Shown here: one piece after another, positions 34,411 through 45,508 of the stretch
How positions within the stretch are numbered: the stretch's first letter is position 1
How the letters are laid out: every line of letters starts with the position of its first letter
Assembly: GCF_018294505.1 (NCBI RefSeq)
Contig: NC_057802.1
Span: forward strand, 548,232,353-548,296,352
Length of the DNA: 64,000 nt
Direction: 5' to 3'
DNA from: Triticum aestivum
Taxonomy: Eukaryota > Streptophyta > Magnoliopsida > Poales > Poaceae
The notes under the pieces: generated by a model
Told to the model about the DNA's origin: nothing
Database searches by the model: none
What the model saw: only the letters and a program-made list of their open reading frames with translations
Position numbers and translations under genes: made by a program

Positions 34411-34740
34411 AAAGAAAACACGTTTTTTCGCGCAAAACATTTTTTTCGATTTTTGGTCGAAAAGCTAAGGAAGACCCGTGGAAAACCAAAACGTCAAAAA
34501 ACCCCAAAAAAACCCGTTTAAATAGCCAAAAACGCGTGCAGAAAAATAAAAAAACAAAATCCAGAGGGAACGCCGAGAGCGCGACACGTGGCGAATGGCT
34601 GAGAGCGCGCCAAGTAGCGCTGATCGTTGCGAGGCTCCCGAAGGAGCGCTCGTTAACTAGTGGCTCCCCCATTAGTCACAGCCTTAGGGGTATTCGCTCA
34701 TTATTCTTTGGCAATTCCCAAACGACTCTTTCTGTGCCCA

Positions 34741-35275
34741 TTACAAGTCTTTCTGCAATCGGGCGCACACTCCCCACTACGTTCTTGGCTGGCCCATGGA
34801 GGGAGCGGCGATTTAGCTCCCGGGAACACTATCCCAAAAAATAGTAAATGTTTTAAAAAAATTCTGATTTTTTTGTAGATGATTGTGTTGATGTCACAAG
34901 CATGCGTGACAATTTTCATATGGAATGGAGCAGCGGTGTTTTGTCGATAAAAAACAAAATTTGGGGGGACATTTTGTCTTTGATTTTTTTTGCAGGCCAA
35001 AATGCTTAACGTTTTTGCCTGAAAATTAACAGGTAGCATTTGCATGTGACAAAGATAAAAAATTTGTCTCAATTTTTTTGACTTTTGAAAAATAAATCTT
35101 GGCCCCGGGAGCCAAATTGAATTTCCGCTGGCCCATAATAAACCTTTTTTTCTTCTGTTTAAACTCCAAGTCTTTCTAAACAGCGCCTTCCGCGCCAGTT
35201 ACAAGTCTTTCTTCAATCGGGCGCACATCCCCCGTTACGCTCTTGGCCGGCCCACACACCGTTTTTTTCCTTCTG
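34741..35275. repeat. Tandem duplication in the hairpin spacer, first copy split by a MITE
   Basis: ACAAGTCTTTCTGCAATCGG (34743 on) and ACAAGTCTTTCTTCAATCGG (35203 on) start two copies of a segment that runs through GGCGCACA, CTTGGCYGGCCCA and CTTCTGTTTAAACTCC. The first copy is interrupted by the MITE at 34798-35126; the second is an uninterrupted reference. Confidence 0.75.
34798..35126. mobile_element. Mutator-like MITE, inverted relative of 12006-12386
   Basis: Flanked by GCTGGCCCAT on both sides (34788-34797, 35127-35136), a 9-10-bp duplication. Ends: GGAGGGAGCGGCGATTTAGC and, in reverse from the right, GGAAATTCAATTTGGCTCCC. Internal sequence matches the element at 12006-12386 in reverse orientation. 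Confidence 0.75.
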
Positions 35276-35291
35276 TTTAAACTCCAGAAAA

Positions 35292-35362
35292 GGTGTGGGC
35301 GACGGGTTTGAACTCCCACCCTCTCACTTCAGAGGGAACCACATTAACCGCTACGCTAGCTG
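35292..35362 (-). other. tRNA-like sequence (probable pseudo-tRNA or SINE head)
   Basis: Read on the minus strand: an A-box-like stretch (TAGCGTAGCGGTTAATGTGG), a CCCTCTGAAGTGAGAGGG stem-loop in the anticodon position, then GGGAGTTCAAACCCGTC as a good B-box and T-arm, and CACACC. It lacks a convincing acceptor stem. Not called a functional tRNA. Confidence 0.4.
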
Positions 35363-35900
35363 CCTGCTTGTGCATTTCTGCTTTTTGTTCCCTTTCATTA
35401 TTTTCTTCGGTTGTTCCCAGTTTGCTGGTTAGTTCCAAACGTTTTATTAGCCAATTATTTTTTATTGTTCTTGTTCCTTTTTATTTTTAAAATTGTGAGG
35501 TTTTTTTCAAAATCAATGATTTTTTTAAATTCATGAAAATTCTCTTCAAAATCATTTTTTTTCAAAATCCACGAACTTTTTTAAAACTCATGAACCTTTT
35601 TAAAAAATTGATGAACTTTTTTTTGAAATTCATGAACTGTTTTCAAAATGATGAACACTTTTCAAATTTGTGAACTTTTTTCCAAAGTCAATGATTGTTT
35701 TTTCGAATCCAATGAAGTTTTTCAAATTTGTGAATCTTTTTCTTTCAAAATTGATGAGCTTCAATGAACTATTTTTTGCAAAATCCATGAACTTTTTTGA
35801 AATCGTGTTTATTCCAATTTTGCAAAAAAATGATTTTAAACTTTTTCATTTTTTTTCAAAAGTCAATGGTTGACCGGTCAATTGGTAAAATGCCGATCGG
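35360..35900. repeat. T-rich degenerate tract (CATGAACTTTTTT words)
   Basis: Diverged short repeats of TTCATGAACTTTTTTCAAAATC type; low complexity, no coding signal. Confidence 0.75.
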
Positions 35901-36239
35901 TCAACTGTTGATTGAAGAAAAAATAAAACTAGGATGTGTAGTTTTTTCTTTTTAGACAACTAGGTTGCGTAGTGAGTAGCCGAGCGAGAGAAGAAGGAGA
36001 GCAACTAGTTGACGAGCGCTCCTTCGTGAGCCTCACAACGATCAGCGCCACTTAGCGCGCCCTCAGCCGCCCGCCACGTGTTGCGCTTTGGGTGCTCCCT
36101 CCGGATTTTATTTTTTTATTTTTCGGCACCGTTTCGGCTTTTTAAACTGGTTTTTTCGGCGTTTCGGTTTTCCACTAGTCTTCCTTAGCTTTTGGATTAA
36201 AAGACTTTGAAATTTCTTTTTTGTGCAAAAAAATGCATT

Positions 36240-36660
36240 TTCTTTTTTTCCTCCCGCTAGAGGCATGGCCGTGCCTCTCGGAAACGAAAAAACTCGTTTT
36301 CTACTTTTTTTTTCTTTCGTAAGAGGCACGGTTTTGCTTCCACTAGAGGCATGGTTGTGCTTTACGGCCGTGCCTCTCGGAAACGAAAAAAACATGTTTT
36401 TTAGTTTTTTTCTTCGGCGAGAGGCATGGTTGTGCTTTCGCGAGAGGCACGGCCGTGCCTCTCAGAAACGAAAAAATGCGTTTTCTATTTTTTTGTTTTT
36501 GCGAGAGGCACGGTTTTGTTTCGCGAGAGGCACCGTGCCTCCTCAGAAACGAAAAAAACACGTTTTCTCTTTTTTTTCCTTCCGCGAGAGGCATGGTTTT
36601 GCTTTTTCCAGAGGCACGGTTGTGATTTCACGAGGTACGGGCGTGCCTCTTTCGGAAAGA
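36240..36660. repeat. GAGGCACGG minisatellite, right arm
   Basis: Inverted counterpart of 33920-34410, with modules such as GAGAGGCACGGCCGTGCCTC. Supports the long inverted-arm structure. Confidence 0.8.
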
Positions 36661-37960
36661 AAAAAAACCCGTGCTCTTGGTCGGTTTTTTGTCCGGTTTT
36701 TTTTGTGAATTTTGTTGTTGTCAAAACCTATCAACATGGGATCTAATTTTGAAGATCTTGACACTAGGAATCCAACAATGAAAACGATTCGAGATTTGGA
36801 CGCACGGTTTAAGATAAAACGTTTTGAATAAACGGATTTACGAAAAAAAGAGAAAACTCCCAGGTTGCGACAAGTGATGCACATGCAGCGCACCACTTGT
36901 CGCAACCTGGGAAGGTGGGAGTGATTTTCCAATAAGTACTCCTCAATTAGTGATTTCAGAGAAGAAGGGTAGGGAAGCAAACTCTGTTGGGCCGCGGCCT
37001 ACTTGAGGCGCGCGTGAGCGCTGGCTCATGTTTCTGGCGCCCAAGGCGCCCTATAGGAGCACCGACCCCTTTTTAGACAAACGTGTACAACAACAATGCA
37101 TCCAGACCGGATTTCCTATTCATCGCTCGCTGCGGCGAATTGTCACTGATTCACGCAGACCGCAGCCACGGATGCGAGCGAAAAGAGATGATCGGCCCAC
37201 TTCTAGCGTTTACGCAGCGCGAGCCAACCCGTTTTGGAGCCAATTGGTTTTTTTCTTCTTCTGTTTGTTTTGTTTTATGGTTTTTCGGGTTTTTTCAGTT
37301 GAACTTAATATTACACCATTTTTTAATTATGATTGAAAACAATGGCGAGGATTGAAAAAATATTCCTAAAAATGCCTGGAGCAAACCGTTTTTTTTTTCT
37401 GTTTGTTTTCTTTTCTACCTTTTTAATTTTTTCCTTATCCTTTTCTGTTTTCTTTTTTTAATGTTCATGATTTCATTATTTTTATAATAATTTCAAAAGA
37501 TCACAAATAACATGTTGTCATTTTTTTTTCAAAATTTCAAAAAGTATTTTTGTTTGTTTTCAATTACATATTCAGAAAACTGTTTGCATCTTAAAAAATG
37601 TTTGCGTTTCCAAAGTTTGTTCGAAACTTCAAAAATTCATTTTCATAAATTGTTCACATATTAAAAAATGTATGTGTTTTCAGAAAATGTTGAGAAATTT
37701 CAAAAAATGTACGCGTTTTCAAATTGTGTCCAGAATTTTAGACAAAAAATAAATCTTTTTTAATAGTTGTTCACAGATTCAAAAAGTGTTCATGTTTCCA
37801 GAAACTATTCAGGATTTTAAAGTTTGTTCACAAATTAAAAAATGTGCGTTGTTCAAAAAATATTCACGGTTTCCAAACATTGTTCAAGCTTTTCAAAAAA
37901 TGCTGGTACAGTAATTGGGTATTATGTAACCTGCACCCGCTCCAATGGGCCAGCCCAGCC

Positions 37961-39069
37961 GGATTGCATTGTGCAGAGTACCGCTATTGGGTGCAATGCA
38001 CGACGTATAGGAGGTCTCCATCTAGACGGACATGCTAGGTGGACCTGGGCCGTTCGGCAATTGTTATGTGCCCCATGGCGGTAAGCTAATCACGATTAGC
38101 ATAATTACACATTACCGCTAATACCCCATGTCGTTACTCGATGGGGTGGCCGAACCAACCCCCAACGCCCTCACGTCCATGCATCACCCGTCTCATCGTT
38201 TCTCTCCTCTGATTACTCTCGCCGTTTCTCCTCTCTGACTCCGAACCTTTGCCCCAACTCCCACCTCCTCCCCGTCTTCTCGCAACCGACGAGATGCCCT
38301 TATCATCCGCCTCTTGTTCTTTTTAGGGCCCACAGTGGCAACAGTTACAGTTGAGGGACAAAAATGCTCACGCTCACTCCTCTCCATGCATGCTGCACCC
38401 CCTCCGCCGCCTCCCGTTGCTCATCCATTATTGTGTCGTTGTCTTGTGAATGTGGCCTCATGTGCAACTGACGGCTTCCTCCATCATGCAGGAGCTTTTC
38501 ACATCGTAGTGGGAGCTCTCACAAGGGGCGTGTTGCTGTTTGGGAGCCGAGGGAGTTCGCCGGAGGTTGGGCAATATTCTGCTGTGCGCCCCCATTTTCC
38601 ATTCATCCTTTCATGTTCATCACTGCCCCTTCCTGGTTTGGTGGAGGCTGAAGTCGTGACCTCCTCTTGCCCCTCAACCCTCTTGCCAGGGCCCAACAAC
38701 AAATTTGCAAGAGGCGAATGGGGGGGAACATCCAACAATATGCAACACTATTTATTTTGGTCATATGCTGCAATTTATGAGCATAGAACTTGTCTTTTTT
38801 TGTGAAATGTGCATAGAACTTGTCATTGATGTTATTCCGAGTAACCAGTTCCCACATGGGCAACACAAGCTGAATTATCTTAATAAATGATGGCAGAAAT
38901 ATGAAAAATTTGCAATCCACATAATACCAATGTTCCTTTTACTTGACAATTAATTATTTTTATTTGCAATGTTCGAGATGCTACAACTATCACATATTTA
39001 ACTTTACATTAAGATATTTGTAGACTAATAACATTACAAAGAGAACAAAACAAAATATAATAGTACTAA
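37961..39069. other. Intergenic stretch between the Mutator-like and CACTA elements
   Basis: An open frame at 38314-38805 (163 codons) has no recognisable domain and a poor start context, so it is not called. A small palindrome GCTAATCACGATTAGC lies near 38085. No other feature is supported. Confidence 0.45.
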
Positions 39070-39606
39070 CACTACTGCAGAATGGTCCAAACGCGACAGT
39101 CGAATCAGAGACCCTTCAACGAAACTGTGTGCGGTGATGTAATAAAATTGTCCAAAAAGATGCAAAACGTTTGCGATGGCGGCGACATCAAACACAGTTC
39201 ATATTAGATTTGCTTGTGCGATGAGTGGCAAACGGTTAATCCAGAAGAACTGTTTGCGATGATACAGAACAACAGAAACGGGCAGCCAGATGAGGGTGTG
39301 TGCGATATACGGCATACAATTCACTAAGATGAACTATGTGTGATTAGGCAACACAATGGAAATGGTTCAACTGAACAAGATGTGTGTGATACACGGCAAA
39401 CATGTTCGTAATCAAAAATGTATGCGAAGACCAATAATAACTCAGATGATTGCTGCTAATAAGCCATGTGATTTGCTCTGTCTACAGAAGAATAACATGT
39501 ATATATATAACTGAAATAAACATCCAATTATATAAGTGACTATACAGATCATTCGCACACACCTCAATAAACAATTGCATGCATTCTAAAGTAGAAAAAC
39601 GATCGT

Positions 39607-40342
39607 CTAGTCATCTACTTCTTGTGACGCTCCCGCCACTGCTCTGTGGCTCGATCCCTCGTCTGGGGCAGGAAGAAGATACTTCCTCATGTCAACAATC
39701 CGCTGTATATCTCGTAGCTTGTGTACGCGTCCTTGGCTGCGTACTTGACATGTTGTTCATCCAGTCTCTCATGCCAGACACTGTGCCAGGCGTTCTTGTC
39801 CTTCTTACTCTCATCCTTCATCTTCATGTAGTAGGGGTCGATGATGGCCGAGGTGAGGTCAACCAGGGAGTTTAGTTTGTTGTTGTCGCTGCCCCAGACC
39901 TTGTAGTGGTCTTGGATTTTGACAAGATTCGGGCATTTCATGCCCGAAACATTGAGCGCTTTTACATCGTTGGTGACGTCCACCGTAGCGAAACTGTAGT
40001 CGGAGCTCTTGATAAACATGGAGAAACGCTCGCAAGGCCTTGTGGCCAGGTGGTAGTGATAGACGAGGACCTCATGTCGCACGGACAACTGGGCGACGAC
40101 AACCTTCTGATCGTGCCCGGCACGACCGATGGTGTACTCGAGGTCGAAGGCGACCACTTGGTACTTGTCCTCGGCAAAGCCATAGTTTGGATGGAGCTCT
40201 CCACCGAGACCCGATCGTTCGTGTACACCACCAAGAGGGCCTTCCCCCTTACGTGGGTGTCCACTATGTGATACGTGGTGAACTGCCCACTATTGTCGTT
40301 GTCGGCCGCGGGGAGCGCCATTGGAGCCACGGGGAGCGCCAT
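39607..40342 (-). pseudogene. 3'-5' exonuclease (WRN/DnaQ-like, DEDDy) pseudogene
   Basis: The frame from 40342 starts MALPVAPMALPAADNDN with a short internal duplication (MALP twice) and continues through YHIVDTHVRGKALLVVYTND. Near 40190 a small deletion shifts the frame. The exonuclease core then reads VAFDLEYTIGRAGHDQKVVV (motif I, D-x-E), FATVDVTND, HYKVWGS, DLTSAIIDPYY and HVKYAAKDAY (motif III, YxxxD of the DEDDy class). A second shift near 39698 moves the C-terminal tail into another frame, ending TAG at 39607-39609. In grasses this is a large family of single-exon genes related to the Werner exonuclease. Catalytic motifs are still readable, so decay is fairly recent. Its position just inside a CACTA end suggests gene capture (inference). 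Confidence 0.78.
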
Positions 40343-40769
40343 TGGAACCGTTGGATGTCCTCTTTGTATGTGTCGTCATGCGTGTGCTTATTGTGTCGTG
40401 TGACGTGAGAGTTGAAGGTAAATGGCCGCAGGAATAAATGGGGGCCGGGCGGCCTATATTCTCGGTCCGTCCGCATGTCAGTTTTTGCAGCGGGTAACTG
40501 CATCGTCGCGCCGCGCCCGACGCAACGGCATGCACACGAACCTGCATGATCGTGCGCCGGCCCCAAACACTAGCAGCACGTGTGGAGGGACGAGGGCAGA
40601 GCACCCGGAGGGACGCGACAGCAGAGCGCGCGCGGCGGGACGCGAGCAAAGCGCGCCGTCCGCCTCAACCGCAAGCAACCACACGCATAGAGCAGTTGAA
40701 CACGCAGGAAATGGTCGCCTACAAGCTGGTCGACAGTTGCGTCGCTACGTAGAGAGCGGCTGTGTGCTA

Positions 40770-40968
40770 CCACCTCCGTCTTAGTCTATAGCCCCTTTTA
40801 TATTCTGTGCCATACTTTGCCCTTAAATTTAACCAACAAAATGTTAATGCATGTTATAGAAATTATATAATTGGAAACTATGTTCAAATACGAATCCAAC
40901 TATATAATCTTTGGCAACACACATTCATATTTTATTAGTTAAATCCTACTTATAAATCAGGACGGGGG
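40770..40968. mobile_element. Stowaway-like MITE
   Basis: About 199 bp starting CCACCTCCGTCTTAGTCTAT and ending TATAAATCAGGACGGGGG, with TA on both sides. Inverted ends are short (CCnCCTCCGTC against GACGGGGG), but composition and target site fit Stowaway. Confidence 0.7.
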
Positions 40969-41100
40969 TATAGTAGGTAATTAAAACGCAAATATTTTTT
41001 TATTAACATATGTATACGTGGCCTTTCGTCCTCCTCTCGCACGTCTTGTCACCCCGCTGCCGCAGACGGCTTACAGCGCAAGCTTGCGCAGCGCGCATGG

Positions 41101-42666
41101 TGCTACCTCTTGAGCTCTGCGTTGGTTTTCCCTTGAAGTGGAAAGGGTGATGCAGTAAAGTAGCATAAGTATTTCCCTCAGTTTTGAGAACCAAGGTATC
41201 AATTCAGTAGGAGGCCACGCTCAAGTCCCACGCACCTACACAAACAAATAAGAACCTCGCAACCAACGCGATAAAGGGGTTGTCAATCCCTTCACGGTCA
41301 CTTACGAGAGTGAGATCTGATAGAGATGATAAGATAATATTTTTGGTATTTTTTATGATAAATACTAAAAGTAAAGAAAGCAAAATAAACGGTAATAGAA
41401 ATAGCTTGTTGACGGGAGATTAATATGATGGAAAATAGACCCGGGGGCCATAGTTTTCACTAGTGGCTTCTCTCAAGATAGCATAAGTATTACGGTGGGT
41501 AAACGAATTACTGTCGAGCAATTGATAGAATTGAGCATAGTTATGAGAATATCTAGGTATGATCATGTATATAGGCATCACGTCCGTGACAAGTAGACCG
41601 ACTCCTGCCTGCATCTACTACTATTACTCCACACATCGACCGCTATCCAGCATGCATCTAGAGTATTAAGTTCATAAGAACAGAGTAACGCTTTAAGCAA
41701 GATGACATGATGTAGAAGGATAAACTCATGCAATATGATATAAACCCCATCTTTTTATCCTCGATGGCAACAATACAATATGTGTCGTTTCCCCTACTTT
41801 CACTGGGATCGAGCACCGCAAGATTGAACCCAAAGCTAAGCACTTCTCCCATTGCAAGACAGATCAATCTAGTAGGCCAAACCAAACTGATAATTCGAAG
41901 AGACTTGCAAAGATAACCAATCATACATAAAAGAATTCAGAGAAGATTCAAATATTGTTCATAGATAATCTGGATCATAAACCCACAATTCATCGGATCT
42001 CGACAAACACACCGCAAAAGAAGATTACATCGAATAGATCTCCAAGAGAATCGAGGAGAACTTTGTATTGAGATCCAAAGAGAGAGAAGAAGCCATCTAG
42101 CTAATAACTATGGACCCGAAGGTCTGAGGTAAACTACGCACACATCATCGGAGAGACTATGGTGTTGATGTAGAAGCCCTCCGTGATCGATGCCCCCCTC
42201 CGGCAGGACGCCGGAAAAGGCCCCAAGATGGGATCTCACGGGTACAGAAGGTTGCGGCAGTGGAATTAGGTTTTCATGGTGCTCTTCGATGGTTTGGGGG
42301 TACATAGGTATATATAGGAGGAAGAAGTAGGTCGGTGGAGCCACGAGGGGCCCACGAGGGTGGAGGGCGCGCCCCTGCCTCGTGGCCTCCTCGTCGGTTG
42401 CTTGACGTCCACTCCAAGTCCTCTGGATCACGTTTGTTCCAAAAATCACGTTCCCGAAGGTTTCATTCCGTTTGGACTCCGTTTGATATTCTTTTTCTGC
42501 AAAACACTGAAATAGGCAAAAAACAACAATTTGGGCTGGGCCTCCGGTTAATAGGTTAGTCCCAAAAATAATATAAAAGTGTATAAATAAGCCCATTAAA
42601 CATCCAAAACAGAATATATAATAGCATGGAACAATAAAAAATTATAGATACGTTGGAGACGTATCA
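41101..42666 (-). repeat. Element C 3' LTR
   Basis: 1566 bp, TG...CA; partner of 47804-49389. The right LTR has an extra GCGCGCCCAGGAGGGTAGGC-type segment near 49071-49095. Confidence 0.92.
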
Positions 42667-45508
42667 AGCATCCCCAAGCTTAATTCCTGCTCGTCCTCGA
42701 GTAGGTAAATGATAAAAACATAATTTTTGATGTGGAATGCTACTTAGCATATTCCTTAATGTAATTTTCTCTATTGTGGCTTGAATGTTCAGATCCGAAA
42801 GACTCAAGATAAAAGTTTAATATTGACATGAAAATAATAATACTTCAAGCATACTAATAAAGCAATCATGTCTTCTAAAAATAACATGGCCAAAGAAAGT
42901 TATCCCTACAAAATCATATAGTCTGGCTATGCTCTATCTTCATCACACAAAGTATTTAATCATGCACAACCCCGATGACAAGCCAAGCAATAGTTTCATA
43001 CTTTTGATGTTCTCAAACTTTTCAATCTTAACGCAATACATGAGCGTGAACCACGGATATAGCACTATAGGTGGAATAGAATGGTGGTTGTGGAGGAGAC
43101 AAAAAGGAGAAGATAGTCTCACATCAACTAGGCGTATCAACGGGCTATGGAGATGCCCATTAATAGAGATCAATGTGAGTGAGTAGGGATTGCCATGCAA
43201 CAGACGCACTAGAGCTATAAGTGTATGAAAGCTCAACAAAAGAAACTAAGTGGGTGTGCATCCAACTTGCTTGCTCACGAAGACCTAGGGCAATTTGAGG
43301 AAGCCCATCATTGGAATATACAAGCCAAGTTCTATAATGTAAAGTTCCCACTAGCATATGAAAATGACAACATAGGAGACTCTCTATCAATGAAGATCAT
43401 GGTGCTACTTTGAAAATGACAAGTGTGGTAAAAGGATAGTAACATTGTCCTTCTCTCTTTTTCTCTCAATTGTTTTATTTGGGCCTTTTCTCTTTCTTTT
43501 TATGGCCTCTTTTTTTTCTTTTTTCTTCTTCTTTTTTCTATTTTTCGTCCGGAGTCTCATCCCGACTTGTGGGGGAATCATAGTATCCATCATCCTTTCC
43601 TCACTTGGGACAATGTGCTAATAATGATGATCATCACACTTTTATTTACTTACAACTCAAATATTACAACTCAATACTTAGAACAAAATATGACTCTATG
43701 TGAATGCCTCCGACGGTGTACCGGGATATGCGATGAATCAAGAGTGACATGTATGAAAGAATTATGAAGGTGGCTTGCCACAAATACGATGTCAACTACA
43801 TGATCATGCAAAGCAATATGACAATGATGGAGCGTGTCATAGTAAACGGAACGGTGGTAAGTTGCATGGCAATATATCTCGGAATGGCTATGGAAATGCC
43901 ATGATAGGTAGGTATGGTGGCTATTTTGAGGAAGGTAATGGTGGGTGTATGATACCGGCGAAAGGTGCACGGTATTTGAGAGGCTAGCAATGGTGGAAGG
44001 GTGAGAGTGCGTATAATCCATGGACTCAACATTAGTCAAAAGAACTCATATACTTGTTGCAAAAATCTATTAGTTATCGAATCAAAGTACTACGCGCATG
44101 CTCCTAGGGGGATTGATTGGTAGGAAAAGACCATCGCTCGTCCCCGACCGCCACTCATAAGGAAGACAATCAATAAATAAATCATGCTCCGACTTCATCA
44201 CATAACGGTTCACCATACGTGCATGCTACGGGAATCACAAACTTTAACACAAGTATTTCTCAAATTCACAACTACTCAACTAGCATGACTCTAATATCAC
44301 CATCTTCATATCTCAAAACAATTATCAAGTATCAAACTTCTCATAATATTCAATGCACTTATAAGAAAGTTTTTACTAATCTTGGATGCCTATCATATTA
44401 GGACTAATTTCACATCTTAAGCAAATTACCATGCTGTTTTGTAGGACTCTCAAAATAATATAAGTGAAGCATGAGAGATCAATAATTTCTATAAAATAAA
44501 ACCACCGCCGTGCTCTAAAAGATATAGGTGAAGCACTAGAGCAAAAACTATATAGTTCAAAAGATATAAGTGAAGCACATAGAGTATTCTAACAAATTCC
44601 GAATCATGTGTGTCTCTCTCAAAAGGTGTGTACAGCAAGGATGATTGTGGTAAACTAAAAAGCAAAGACTCAAATCATACAAGACGCTCCAAGCAAAACA
44701 CATATCATGTGGTGAATAAAAATATAGCTCCAAGTAAAGTTACCGATAGACGAAGACGAAAGAGGGGATGCCTTCCGGGGAATCCCCAAACTTAGGCTTT
44801 TGGTTGTCCTTGGATTTTACCTTGGGGTGCCTTGGGCATCACCAAGCTTAGACTCTTGCCAATCCTTGTTCCATAATCCATCAAATCTTTACCCAAAACT
44901 TGAAAACTTCACAACACAAAACTTAACAGAAAATCTCGTGAGCTCCGTTAGCGAAAGAAAACAAAACACCACTTTAAGGTACTGTAATGAACTCATTCTT
45001 TATTTATATTGGTGTTAAACCTACTGTATTCCAACTTCTCTATGGTTTATAAGCTCTTTTACTAGCCATAGATTCATCAAAATAAGCAAACAACACGCGA
45101 AAAACAAAATCTGTCAAAAACAGAACAATCTGTAGTAATTTGTAACTAACGCAAACTTCTGGAACTCAGAAAAATATACCAACATAGGATGACCTAGATA
45201 ATTTGTTTATTGATCTACTTCAATTGGAATCAGTATTTTATCACGTTCTGGCGATTTTTAACAATTGTTTTCGTGAACAGAAAGTTTCTGGAATTTTCAG
45301 CAATATCAAATAACTATCATCCAAGAAGATCCTATAGGTCTAACTTGGCACAAACACTAATTAAAACATAAAAAATCTAACCAGAGGCCAAATGGATTAT
45401 TTATTCCTAAACAGAACCAAAAAGCAAAAAACTAAAATAAAATTGGGTTGCCTCCCAACAAGCGCTATCGTTTAACGCCCCTAGCTAGGCATAAAAGCGA
45501 GGATAGAT

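Larger units (their letters stand above)
16770..37960. mobile_element. Mutator-like element with long inverted arms, interrupted by LTR element A
   Basis: The left arm (18225-18451, continuing after element A at 33850-34680) is an inverted copy of 36000-36970. Examples are TTTATTCAAAACGTTTTATC (left) and its reverse near 36815, and the GAGGCACGG minisatellites at 33920-34410 and 36240-36660. Removing element A restores a continuous arm (CCCATGTTGATAGGTTTTGA), matched in reverse at 36718-36738. T-rich degenerate tracts lie in the outer parts (about 16960-17960 and 37380-37900) and also in the central spacer (35360-35900). Long inverted arms and GGGCCGGCCCA-type outer sequence fit a Mutator-like element, but exact ends and target duplication were not resolved, so both borders are approximate. 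Confidence 0.5.

Noticed and set aside
33950..34672. 240-codon minus-strand frame with repeated REARFCFRE-like words
   Set aside because: By-product of the GAGGCACGG minisatellite; similar frames appear on both strands and in the inverted arm.
35292..35362. A functional tRNA gene
   Set aside because: A- and B-box-like words are present, but no complete acceptor stem or normal anticodon loop can be folded; better explained as a tRNA-derived relic.
38314..38805. 163-codon open frame
   Set aside because: No recognisable domain, low-complexity Pro run, and no promoter or splice evidence.
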